Assembly (NCBI GenBank): GCA_020310875.1
Contig: CM035423.1
Location: forward strand, 134,236,696-134,300,695
From: Ceratopteris richardii
Taxonomy: Eukaryota > Streptophyta > Polypodiopsida > Polypodiales > Pteridaceae
DNA: 64,000 nt
Direction of reading: 5' to 3'
This document shows, piece after piece, positions 21,109-31,163 of the stretch. Within the stretch, counting starts at the first letter, position 1. The number at the start of each line of letters is the position of its first letter. A program made the position numbers and the translations under genes. The notes under the pieces were generated by a model. That model was given only the letters and a program-made list of their open reading frames with translations. It ran no database searches and was not told the DNA's origin.

Positions 21109-22380
21109 TGTGAAGAGATGGATAGGTACGTGCTTGAAGATGAAGAGGTGTTGCAAAATCCTTGATCTACACCAGCCAAATGAACTCCATGAGTATATGG
21201 TGGGCCCTTTTAGCTTGCCAATGGATGTATTAGACACCCTATGTACCTTGGAAGATCACTCTCAAAAAGATAGATCAAAACAGATAAGTTGGAGTTAGCT
21301 TAGAGGTGAAAACTTGTTATTCTTGGTTCATACACCTGTCCAGTGTTTTACATAATTCTCTGAGCACAGCAGCAACTAGCTCAATTCCTCTTGGGGAAGT
21401 CTAGGCAACTTAAAGAGCTAACTTTCAAGAGTAATCTCATAAAAAATAATGAACCACACACTGAGAATGAGTTTTAACAAGTGATGACATCATCCCGATT
21501 TTCACGGGCTGCTACAGAAATAGACCAGTGAGCAGAAAAATCAACATAACTCAAACTGTAGAAAGCCAATGATTATGAAAATTTGTATGGTTATACTAGA
21601 CAGTAAGCTGAATCCAAGAAGCTTTAAATCACTGAATGTGGATAAGTAACCACTGAGAAATGTCTCTAACAAGATGAGTGAAAAAGTTGGGTACCTGGCA
21701 GAGAAGTGAAGATGAACAGACCCTGTTGACTTCAAATGACCATAACTGAAGATTGCAACATCCAAATGATATGAAAATTTGTGAGCATATAGTAGACTTA
21801 TAGAGCTAACTTTACCAAGTTAAATCACTGAAAATGATGCACCAAGCTCAGAGAAAACATCTCTGCAAGCTGACTGAGAAAACTGAGAGTAATGGCAGTG
21901 AGTAGTACACTTCACAAGAACATGGAAAGATGAAACCAAATAATCATGAAAATGAAAGTATATTGCTTGTACAATACAATGACTTACTGATACATATGTG
22001 TGCCTTGTAATCACACCTTGATATGGCATAAAGCTCAGCTCTTGGAGGTCTTCACATAGGTCTCTCTAACCACGACTAAAACTGCCATCTATTTATAGTT
22101 GAGTTTGGGAGGCTAACTTCCCTCAATCACTCTCCAATCAATCAATGATTGATTTGATTCTCTACCTACCACAAATCACGAATTCGTGGCTCCTCTTTCC
22201 ATTCTTGATCAAGTGGACTCAACCACTTAAGATTCTCTTACTTTTACATTAAGTAAACTCTTCAAAAGTTACAAGAGGTAGTTCACAAGTGAACTTTACA
22301 TATTCTTCTTCTTAAAGCTTCTTCTAACACTTTGTGAGACTCAAGCCAATACTTAGGTTTGTCATAGACTTGCTCCAACA
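21109..22380 (-). repeat. Copia-A1 right LTR, complete
   Basis: 1272 bp in minus orientation, the element's true 5' LTR. With 19703-20974 it forms a 2.7-kb inverted repeat around a 134-bp spacer, with both U5 ends facing inward. It is followed by the CTGTT target duplication at 22381-22385. Confidence 0.95.
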
Positions 22381-22385
22381 CTGTT
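22381..22385. other. Target-site duplication CTGTT (right copy)
   Basis: Partner of 6244-6248. Confidence 0.95.
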
Positions 22386-23430
22386 ATGTGGTTTGGATTA
22401 AGAAATGCCCCAAGTACGTTCCAAAGGTGTATGCAGGAAATATTTTCTCCTTATCTTACCTCTTTTATGCAAGTATATCTTGATGATTTTTCAATTTTCG
22501 GTAAGATGATAGCACACCTGTTCCATTTACGGTGCTGCTTTGAAAAGTGCAGAGAATACAGACTCTGTTTGAACCCAAACAAATCTGTGTTTACGGTTTC
22601 ATGTGGAAAGCTACTTGGTCACATTGTATCTGCACAAGGCATACAAGTGGATCCAGATAAAATCACAGCTGTGTTAGAAGCACCTGTACCCACTACACCT
22701 AAGGAAGTAATGCGCTTCATGGGCGAAGTAAGATGGCATGGTCGACACTTAGGATGGCTTGCTCATTTGGCAATACCATTGAATCGATTGATAACCAAGA
22801 CCCCTCGACAATTTGACTGGACCCCGGACTGTCAAACTGCTTTTGATCGTCTAAAGGGATTACTAACACAGGTTCCAATCTTATAGCGTCCTGACTGGGA
22901 TCGCCCATTTCATGTATTTGTTGATGCTTCAAATATAGCAATAGGAAGCGTTCTAATGCAACAAACCGATAAGTGGTTCAGACCAGTGTACTATGCAAGT
23001 CGAAGATTAGCCCCTGCTGAAAAGAATTACTCTGTAACAGAGAGAGAATGTCTATGTCTAGTATATTCTGTTAAGAAATTCAGACATTATTTGCTGGGCC
23101 GTAGATTTACTTTTCATGTAGATCATGCTGCACTTGTCTATCTAGTTCGGCAACAGCATCTAGGTGGTCGATTAGAACGATGGGTTCTGCTTTTACAAGA
23201 ATTTGACTACGAAGTTTTTCATCGGCCAGGCAGTTCACATGCCGTAGTAGATTTTCTCTCTCGCTTAGATTCCGGTGAAGCTCCGGTCGGTATAGATGAC
23301 ACAACACCGGCAATTTATGTCTCTGAACCGAATAATGATGAAATTATAGACCCACCTATGCCATCTACATATTATGATCAGATCTTGACCTTCCTCATTG
23401 ATGGATACCTTCCTACTCAGACCTCCTGCA
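22386..23430 (+). pseudogene. pol: Gypsy-1 RT C-terminal half and RNase H
   Basis: Continues the RT frame from 6248: MWFGLRNAPSTFQRCM, then the catalytic YLDDFSIF block (about 22476-22499; YLDD in place of the more usual Y[VM]DD), then the LGHIVSAQGIQVDPDKI thumb. TAG at 22884-22886 (CAG expected) interrupts the RT/RNase H connection. RNase H reads FVDASNIAIGSVL, FRPVYYASRRLAPAEKNYSV and TFHVDHAAL, keeping the first aspartate and the TEREC glutamate. A tether follows. Near 23420-23435 the frame shifts by one base, so integrase continues in another frame. Confidence 0.9.
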
Positions 23431-24633
23431 ATACGAAGGAAAATTTCAATTTTCTGTCGCCGATTTTGGTTGATTGCTGGGGAATTATACTATATAGATC
23501 ACACTGGAGTTTTACTTCGTTGTATTCCACCACATGAAGTTAACTCAGTCATTAATTTGGCTCACTCAATTCCTTCCGGTGGCCATTTTGCTGTAGACTT
23601 AACACACCGGAAAATTCTGCAAAGTGGTCTCTGGTGGCCTACTATGTACAGGGATGTATCACAGTTTGTCAAACAATGTGATAGTTGTCAGAGATCTGGA
23701 CAACCCCTGCAATGTCACCTTTTCCCTCTACAACCTGTCTTGCCATTAGAGCCTTTTCAGAAGTGGGGTCTAGATTTCATTGGCCCTATTACACCACCAG
23801 CAATCCTCAGTAATAATCGTTATATTTTGACATGTACTGATTATGCTACCAGATGGGCAGAAGCCTGGGCTTTATGGTCTGCCACAGCTGTTGCGGTAGC
23901 TAAGTGTCTAATGAAGGATGTCTTTCCACGTTTTGGCTTACCGTTGGAACTTGTTACAGATCAAGGCACTCATTTTGTCAATAATTGAATGAAAGTACTC
24001 ACACATTCGTTTCAGGTCACACATAAATTTAGTTCACCATATTATCCTCGTGCAAATGGTTTGGCTGAGAGTACAAACAAAACTTTGTTGAATATGCTTC
24101 GAAAACTCATTTTAGAAGCACCGGAAAGATGGGATCAACTACTACCTGCAGTATTATGGGCATATCAGACTACATACAAGGTAACAACAGGATTAACCCC
24201 TTTCAAACTAGCCTATGGATTAGAAGCCATAGCCCCGATGGAAATAGTTGTGCCAAGTTTACGAGTAGCAATCACTCAGAAACTGCTACCTAAAGAATCA
24301 CTGTCATTTCGGTTGGATACACTCAGAGAATTAGACGAGCATCGATGGCACAGTTTTTTGACTATGCAGGAAGTACAGCTAAGACAAGCTCGAACACATG
24401 ATCGATATCCAAAGACTCCAATTTTTTCGGTGGGACAACTTGTACTCTTTTACAATGCAAAGTCGAATCGCTCTGCTGGCAAATTCAAGTTACGATGGTT
24501 TGGTCCCTATCGGATTTCTGAACAAGTGGGCCCAACAACTTTTTGGTTGACTACATTGACTGGAATTCCTCTTCCGAAAGTCATCAACCGTTCGAAGTTG
24601 CGGCCGTATCAACACACATCTAACCCACACTGA
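23431..24633 (+). pseudogene. pol: Gypsy-1 integrase
   Basis: N-terminal HHCC zinc domain: LAHSIPSGGHFAVDLTH then CDSCQRSG (near 23680). Catalytic core D-D-E: GLDFIGPI (about 23770), VTDQGTHFVNN (about 23956-23985) and NGLAESTNK (about 24055). TGA at 23986-23988 (CGA expected) lies between the second D and the E. The C-terminal part has KLRWFGPYRI, a GPY/F module, and ends NRSKLRPYQH; no chromodomain follows. Confidence 0.92.
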
Positions 24634-24964
24634 AACGTTTCGCGGTTAGCCGCATCTTTTGGCATTCTTTTTTCTTTTCTTTTTTGGCGTGCTTAATAAA
24701 ATAAGTCTGTAAATATCCACGTTTTGATACCTAATTATGTCCATAGCCACCCTGCCCTTTCCAGCTACTCATGCATGCACACCGAAGTTAAGAATTATCA
24801 TTTCAATACCGCGTGATGATTAGTCATCCTTGATTGCTCTCCACTGCAACGCATCTACTTAACCTTTTCTGTTTTGCCGAAAATTGCTATTGTGTTTGTG
24901 TGATTTGTGTTATTGTGCGTACCCTGTGCTCTGTGTGCTTGTGCTTACTGCCTCTATGTGCGCC
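24634..24964 (+). other. Spacer between integrase and accessory ORF
   Basis: 331 bp without an ORF of note. Contains a T-rich stretch (24660-24690). Nothing recognised. Confidence 0.5.
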
Positions 24965-27121
24965 ATGGAAGCTTTGGCTAACTATGCCGCCTTCCGTGAT
25001 GGACTCCCTGCCGACGTAGGAGAGTTCTTGCGCATTCGTGGGCTATCCAATTTCGCTGAATTGCCTTGGCATTCAGTGGAATCCCACCCATTCTTTGCCC
25101 AGATCATCTCCGCCATCGCCAACACACCTACCACCAAGCAGAGTTGACCAATCACCTCCCTCCCATCCCATACACTGGTCACCTTCCAAGCTTTTGCAGA
25201 AGTGTTTAGACTCCCTCGGCAAGGTTGGGAAAATGGCCCGAGTCTGCCAGTCACAAGAATGATAGAATTATTTCCTAGGTATTCATCAAACGAGTACGCG
25301 ATCCTATGTCGACCGAAACCTGAAAGATCAGCCCTCCAATTCTTAGTAGCTATTCTCAACCTACAGAAACGCACCTATGGAATATCTCGTCCCTTCTACT
25401 CCGCCATAGATTTAGCTGCTCAAGAACCAGTCAACTTCGCATCATTCTTCTTCCACCGCATTCACCGAGAGTGCGTATCCATAATTAAACAGGTGAACAA
25501 GGGAGGCATGCCAAGGTCCAGAGTGCCGCACATCCTGTCCTTCCTTTTTCCGGCAATACTTGCAGCACAACCACCACCCCGTGGGCCTGTTCTGCGACAT
25601 GAAGAATCTGTACAATTATGGGACGATGAGGAAGAAGATGAAGAGGAGCTAAACCAACTCTTCTGCCGGAAGAGAATCAAAATCAGTTCTTCTGAGAGTG
25701 AAGCACAGGGATCAGCCGAAGGAAACAAATATGACGACAAAGAAGAAGCAAAACATGACGAAGAAACATTCCACGACACCGCAACATCGATGCAGCATGA
25801 ATCCTCCGCGCAATCATCTTCCCAGGAGCAACAAGAACAGGAAAATCATACTGAAGCCGACACAACCTCTACAGAAGAAGCATCCCAGCAACAGTCTGAA
25901 AGGGAACAGCAAGCAGATGAGGAACAAATTGCTAAAGAAGTTCTCAAAGAGCTACTTAAGGCAGTTGACTCCACAGCCGAAGAAACTGCACAACACACCA
26001 GTGATAAGGTACAACAGTCAAATTTTGTTCTTCCCACTCCCCCACCGGAGCCGCCAATCGAAACCATTATCCCCATCCAACCCATTCACCCTGCCGAACC
26101 CGCTGAATCCTCTTCATCATCCCAAACTACTCCCCACCCAACTCCCAACAACTCCTAACCGCGTCCTCATCTCAACCTCGCCAACATCTCCCACTTCCTT
26201 TGATTCCCGTAATCTGAACTTGCAAACATTGGTCAATTGCTAATTCAGTTATCACAGCAATTACCAATCCAAATGAGAGAAGTCACTGATAACATCCGGA
26301 ATGAGCTACAACACAAGGTGAACGTACTAGAAGCAGATATCACGCCCCTGCAAGAAGAGATAGTTGTGGTCAAAGCCGAAAACCATCAGCTGCACTCACA
26401 AATTACCCATCTCCAAGCTCAACTTGCAGAACAACAGAAAATTGCCGATCAAAGAGATATCGCACTGGCAGATCTCAACCAAAAGGACAAGCTACTAAGC
26501 GAAGCACAGGCCGAAATTAGTCAGTTGAAGATCGATCTAAAGGATAAAGAAGATGCCAGAGTAGCATTAGGTAATCTATTGGAAGAGACCAGAGTGCAAC
26601 TCAATGAAGTGGTGCAGCAAAACCAAGAACAGCAGAGGCAAGCTAGGCTAACAGAAGAAGAACTTCAAAGAGCAAAAGAAAATTTATCAGATGTCAACAA
26701 CATGCTCAAACATTATTTGACCAAGGAAGCTCAAACACAGAAATTAATATCAAATCTCCGACACGAAAAGGAGTCATACTCCAAAACTGTAAATTTTCAG
26801 ATTCAAGAAATCAAAAGAAGGGAAAATCAGCTGGAAAATCAGAAGGAAAGAGTAAACAAGATGGAGCAACAAGTTGCAGATATGAAGGTATCCAGAGATG
26901 CGGCGCTCGCAAACGAATTTCATTTACAGGAAGCCTTTCTACAGACCCAAGCAGAAATTTTGCTCATCGAAGCCATAGCTCTAAGTTCTGTAAGAATAGA
27001 TGCACAGTTAATAGAACCGGACACACTCAAACAATTATTAGAAACACTAAAGAAAAAGATCGCCCGCACCTTTAGATTAGCTAGAAATATGTACTTAGAA
27101 GGCATTATAGATGAGCAATAG
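24965..27121 (+). pseudogene. Gypsy-1 accessory ORF: helical domain, acidic linker, long coiled coil
   Basis: From ATG at 24965 one frame runs to TAG at 27119-27121 (718 codons), broken by stops at 25145, 26156, 26201 and 26210, each one C-to-T change from Gln or Arg. Residues about 1-215 are a compact, mostly helical domain of no family I can name (WHSVESHPFFAQIISAI; FFFHRIHRECVSIIKQ). Residues 215-420 are acidic and Ser/Gln/Pro-rich (DDEEEDEEEL). Residues about 425-690 are a strong coiled coil with heptad-like hydrophobics and no proline (for example HKVNVLEADITPLQEEIVVV). It follows integrase, where Athila-type elements carry an env-like or 'putative plant transposon protein' ORF. No signal peptide or membrane segment was seen, so an envelope role is not supported. 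Confidence 0.65.
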
Positions 27122-28100
27122 TTTTGTAAAACCTGCGGGTTCGAGTCCACCGTGCGTGCCAGAGTGTTAGCGGCCATCGGATTGGAAATGTATAACTAAA
27201 TCTTGTTCGCACGAGCGAAAAGTTGTTACAGACAGTTTGTAAAAGTTATATAAATCAAAGAAAGACGCGCCAGTGACGGTTCCGTGGTGGATCACCAGAC
27301 TGTCTGTCTGGGTGACTAAGCGGGCGTTACTGTAGTGTTTGTTTGCATAATTTCAAGTATTCTGAGTTTTATGTTCTCCTCTTGTCTTGTATGCCATCGA
27401 CATCTGTTCTGTTTGTTAACTTTATAGACGATCGGGAAGATCACCAGACTGTCTGTCTGGGTGGTTAAGTGAACGTTACTGTGTTGTTGTGGAGCATTCC
27501 TGAGTATATTGCTCTTGTTCCTGTTTTGTTATCTGTCGATACCTGTCTGTTGGTGAGTTTCATAGTTATTCAGAAGATTATCCGACTGTGGTCTGAGCGA
27601 GTTATTCTGTGGAGTTTCTATGGTATTGTGCAACTAAGTAGGTGTATCGTGGTGTTGAACTTCTGATAATACACCGTGACGTGCTGAGGAAGTCTGTGTG
27701 GTCATGGTCGTGTGTCTGGGATACGGATCTGTACTATATTGCCTTCCGTATTGAGATCTGTCCTCCTATGGTAAAAATTAAGCTACAGTAAGATTCCTTG
27801 GGTTTCGTACTGAACCTTCAGTACGGTGTATCTGAATACCTGGATTCACTGTGTCTTCGGACATTGGTCGGATTGTGGTATCCATTCGGTAAAGGTTGAC
27901 GATTACTCTTGTTTTTGATATTGTCAGTAAGTTAGGTGCAGATGCAACATAGTATCTTAGCGTATTCGGTACATGTGGCTGAGCTAAGCCGTGAACGGGA
28001 ATATCTAATTACAATAGAATCTTGATAGAGCACTCAGTATCAGTATATTGTTATGTGTAAGTGGTTAGTTTGGGAACTAAGTATAGGGCCTCTGTCTAAC
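27122..28100 (+). other. Gypsy-1 3' non-coding region, probable LTR remnant
   Basis: About 1 kb without coding. A hairpin unit CCAGACTGTCTGTCTGG (6-bp arms, 5-base loop) occurs at 27295-27311 and again at 27444-27460, within an imperfect repeat of 149-bp period (GATCACCAGACTGTC...GTTACTGT). A weaker third copy lies near 27571. It is probably the 3' untranslated region and LTR of gypsy-1, but no matching 5' LTR is in the window. Confidence 0.45.
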
Positions 28101-28157
28101 AGACCCCTTCCACTCCCAAGAACCCAAGAATCGCTTAAACGCACTTCTGACAGTTAG

Positions 28158-28980
28158 AATAAACAGCGTTTAACAAGTGCAAGGACTGTAAGGGCCTTGA
28201 TTGACTCAGGTGCAGCCACTAGTGCTATTAAACTTTCTTACTGTCGAGAATTGAACTTAAATGTCAATCTTGTGGAAGCATATCTCTTAGGATTGGGAGG
28301 TGTGGAAACCCCTTGCGTGGGCGAGGTGGAACTTCCCCTCTACATTCAAGATGTTTTGATGACAGTTAAAGTACTAGTGTGTCACGATGAGGATCTCACT
28401 GAGCCTCTTGTCCTGGGTCAAGATTGGATTTATGATCATGCGGTCAACCTAAACCTAAGAAGTGGACTTCTTCAGGTATGGGTAAATCAGAGTCGAATTA
28501 CAATTGAGTTAGACAATGGAGCACTCAAGGAACTAGGAAAGGCACACACTCCTGGTCCTTCCAAGAGTACACATGAAGATGACCATATTATTCTTGTCCA
28601 AAACTATGTGATGCAGAGGGATGAGTATCTCAACAAAGAAGTCAAGGATACAATGGAACCTGCTTCTTTTCCAAAAGCCACAAGGATGCAGCAACCAAAG
28701 GCGGATCAAATGCAGAAGAAGCAGACAACTTATGCTCGAAGTCAAAAGAAAATACGAAGCAAGGTGTCCCAGCCACCAAAACAATTGTGGGTGTGGAAAG
28801 GCGAGCATCCTATTGCGTTCAAACCACAACAACTGGATCAACTTCCTATTAGTGATCAATGACATGACACTAATAAGAAGTCTTCCAAAAATTCTTCTGT
28901 GAAAGTGAAGTCTATTTGGGTACCCAAGAAGTCGATGAAGGCTAGCCCACAATCAAGACAAATTTGGGTGCCTATGACCC
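28158..28980 (+). pseudogene. pro: Family-L retropepsin domain
   Basis: Opens after a TAG at 28155 with ARTVRALIDSGAATSAI, a typical retropepsin active site (DSGA, about 28200-28211). A flap-like GLGGVETPCVGEVELPLYI stretch follows, then LVLGQDWIYDH (about 28410-28442), the second conserved block. All key residues are present. After the fold come polar segments with repeated [QS]xWV motifs (KQLWVWK; then IWVPKK and IWVPM near 28915-28975), as in the LARD ORF. TGA at 28861 interrupts the tail. The Gag part upstream is missing, so this is a 5'-truncated Gag-Pro. Confidence 0.75.
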
Positions 28981-29227
28981 ATTTGTAAAGCCACTTCCAC
29001 TTACTAACTGCATCCACACTGCACCCGATCCCCCAATTAGCTCATAGGTATTCAACATTAGCTAACCACACTTCACACTCACATCCATGCAAGCACTAAC
29101 TAACTGACTAACTATATCACAATTCATCAAGTTAATGTTGTAACGGGGACACAGTGTCATTTTGTGTGCATTGCAATGTTAACATTTATTCATATATTCT
29201 CACAGAACTGGCAGCAATTTCTTCAAC

Positions 29228-31163
29228 ATGGCTGAGGCTGCAGGAACAAGCTCTCAAGCAGGAACGAGCAGCAAGTGGTGGATTTAGATAGTTTACCCAT
29301 TATGCCGGAGACAAATGAAAGACTAGAAGAGTTGCAGGCCATCCAAATCATACCAGTAGCGGACCCCCCTAGTGGCCATACCATGCCCGTAGGAAAAGCT
29401 TCCCATTGTTTTAGTGAAGTTGCAAGACCCTTGGGCGAGGGATCATACCTATGGGAGTCAGAGTTGGACTTCAATGGGAAGCAAGGTAAATACCATTTCT
29501 TTACAAGGGAATTCGAAAAGTTACAAAATGCAGAAGGTCTACGTCCGATACGGGAGAAGGCAGGATTGGATGCATACTTCAGTGCCCGGCTCCCAGAGCC
29601 TGACTTCATGCGATGCTACAACCTCATCAATACCTTGACTCCAAGCAAGAACCCAAAAGGTGCAAGCTCATTTGTGCTCCCATCTCTGACAAAAGGAAAT
29701 GAGCTCAAAAGGTTGAAGAATCAAAGCCTCACCAAGCTCAAGGACATGGTGGCCATGACGCCCAATATTGCAATACATCTGCAAATGTGCATGCAACACT
29801 TTGCTTTTCCTGCCCAAGATAGATTCACCATGCCGCCCAAGGAGATATGGTTTAGTTTGTATCTGGCAGAGACACAGAACCTCACCATAAACTTATCCCA
29901 TTGGATAATTGATCAGATACACCTAGCCCACAAACGATGGCCACAGAAGCATGTTTTATATGGATGTTGTGCTCTAACTAGAATAATGTATAGGTGTTTG
30001 GCTTATGACAGTCCTATTCAACGGGCCTTGATGTGGAATCGAGTAAAGAAGTTTAGAGGACGGACATCCACTAGAACCCCTTCCAAAAAGATGAGAGGAA
30101 CTGTCCAAGTACCTTGCGCTCAACCACGTGGAGCCACCCTAACACCAGATGTTACCCCACCACCCCAAAGAGTTCGGCCATTCACACTAGGACTTTTGAG
30201 ACGCAGCACCGATGGCCCCAATTTGATATTCCCTCCCGTCCCAACCGATCTTGAATTTCCAGGTGGCGCACCCTTGGAAGAACTCATGAATGAAGACTTT
30301 GAATAATTGTTAAAAGACGTAGATCTTGACGTAGAAGAGGAACAACAAGTGGAGAATGTTCAACCGCAGGCAACAACCTCCCAAGTACCTATTACCACAG
30401 TTGAAATGGATGAAGAGGACGACGAAGATGAAGAATATGAGGAAGATGAGGAGGAATATGACCACGGGCATCAAGATGAGCAACAAGAAGTGCTAGAACT
30501 TGTAGGTGCACCTGCATACACAGCTCAACTACAGAGGTTGTACGATACGATCAAAGCAGTGCAAGAAAGGCATCAACTCTCCCTTGCATCAGGCCAAGCC
30601 TTGATGCAAGAAATGCTAGCAGATGACAGAGTGGATCAACATTTTATTAGCACCCTCAAATTAGTGTTAGAATCGTTAGGCGTTCTGGAGACTGTCCACA
30701 CAGCAGTCCGCCAGTCCGTGAGGTATGACAAACATAGAGTCGACAGATTACCATGAGCAGGTAAGACTATCAGAATACCCATCACAGAACCAGACGTAAC
30801 CATCGAAACCACAGCTACCCCCACCACCACCATTGACCTCTCTACTGAAACTTTTGTTTAGACATCACCCATCTCAACCCCGCGCCCCCCATCCCCCCCT
30901 TCTCCACCACCACCACCTCCCACCATGGAAGAAACTGCAGTCATCACATCTACCATTACGTACAACCCACCCTCATCCACATCCTTCTCCCTTCAAGAGC
31001 CAACCTCACAGACATCCTTTTCTCGTCCATCACCAATCCCCTGTACACTTTACCCTTTTTGTCTTCCGAGCCCATAATTGGTCACCCCATAATTCTGAGT
31101 GTGGTTGGAACCCCCGCACCCACGGAAGGCATCCTTTGTTTCCCGTCTTATCCCCCAGTATGA
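29228..31163 (+). pseudogene. Family-L giant ORF, N-terminal half
   Basis: Probable start ATG at 29228 (MAEAAGTSSQAG), a frameshift near 29275, then open from 29275 to 30303. TAA at 30304, TGA at 30754 and TAG at 30859 are in frame, each one C-to-T change from Gln or Arg. Residues about 20-270 form a globular domain of unknown family (LYLAETQNLTINLSHWIIDQ; HVLYGCCALTRIMYRCLAYD). A very acidic stretch follows (30405-30480, DEEDDEDEEYEEDEEEY), then a helical stretch with RLYDTIKAVQERH, then a Pro-rich segment (30860-31060). Another frameshift lies between about 31060 and 31164. Organisation resembles the gypsy-1 accessory ORF (globular, acidic, coiled coil). Related proteins are annotated in plants only as 'putative transposon protein'; that link is inference. 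Confidence 0.6.

Larger units (their letters stand above)
6249..22380. mobile_element. Copia-A1: rearranged Ty1/copia element, internal part inverted
   Basis: Outer LTRs are both in minus orientation: a partial left one (6249-6802 plus 15582-15796) and a complete right one (21109-22380). The protein-coding interior (15798-19702) and a complete LTR (19703-20974) run on the plus strand. A short minus-strand piece with the primer site and gag start (20975-21108) follows. So the interior with one LTR is inverted relative to the outer ends, while a clean 5-bp target duplication (CTGTT) flanks the whole. The closely related copia-A2 at 43237-50036 has the normal layout. A LARD element is nested in the left LTR. 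Confidence 0.9.
2780..28100 (+). mobile_element. Gypsy-1: old Ty3/gypsy element, split by nested insertions
   Basis: Plus-strand order gag, zinc knuckles, protease, RT, RNase H, integrase, then an extra ORF at 24965-27121. The RT is interrupted after 6248 and resumes at 22386 in the same frame once copia-A1 and its CTGTT target duplication are removed. Integrase ends in a GPY-type module with no chromodomain, which fits the non-chromovirus plant gypsy lineages (Tat/Athila-like); the protease motif DGGS also fits Tat-type elements. Lineage is inference. Both ends are poorly defined: no 5' LTR was recognised, and the 3' LTR can only be somewhere in 27122-28100. It is inactivated by about twelve nonsense changes and at least two frameshifts. 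Confidence 0.85.

Noticed and set aside
25462..25865. Minus-strand Ser-rich ORFs opposite the accessory ORF
   Set aside because: Reverse complement of the Glu/Asp/Gln-rich linker; low-complexity shadow.
24965..27121. Envelope (env-like) gene
   Set aside because: Position fits, but no signal peptide, no transmembrane segment and no cleavage site are seen; the protein looks soluble and coiled-coil.
27125..27163. tRNA gene, suggested by GGTTCGAGTCC (T-arm/B-box-like) and a following CCA
   Set aside because: No D-arm, anticodon arm or matching acceptor strand can be found in the 70 bases upstream, which are coding sequence of the accessory ORF.
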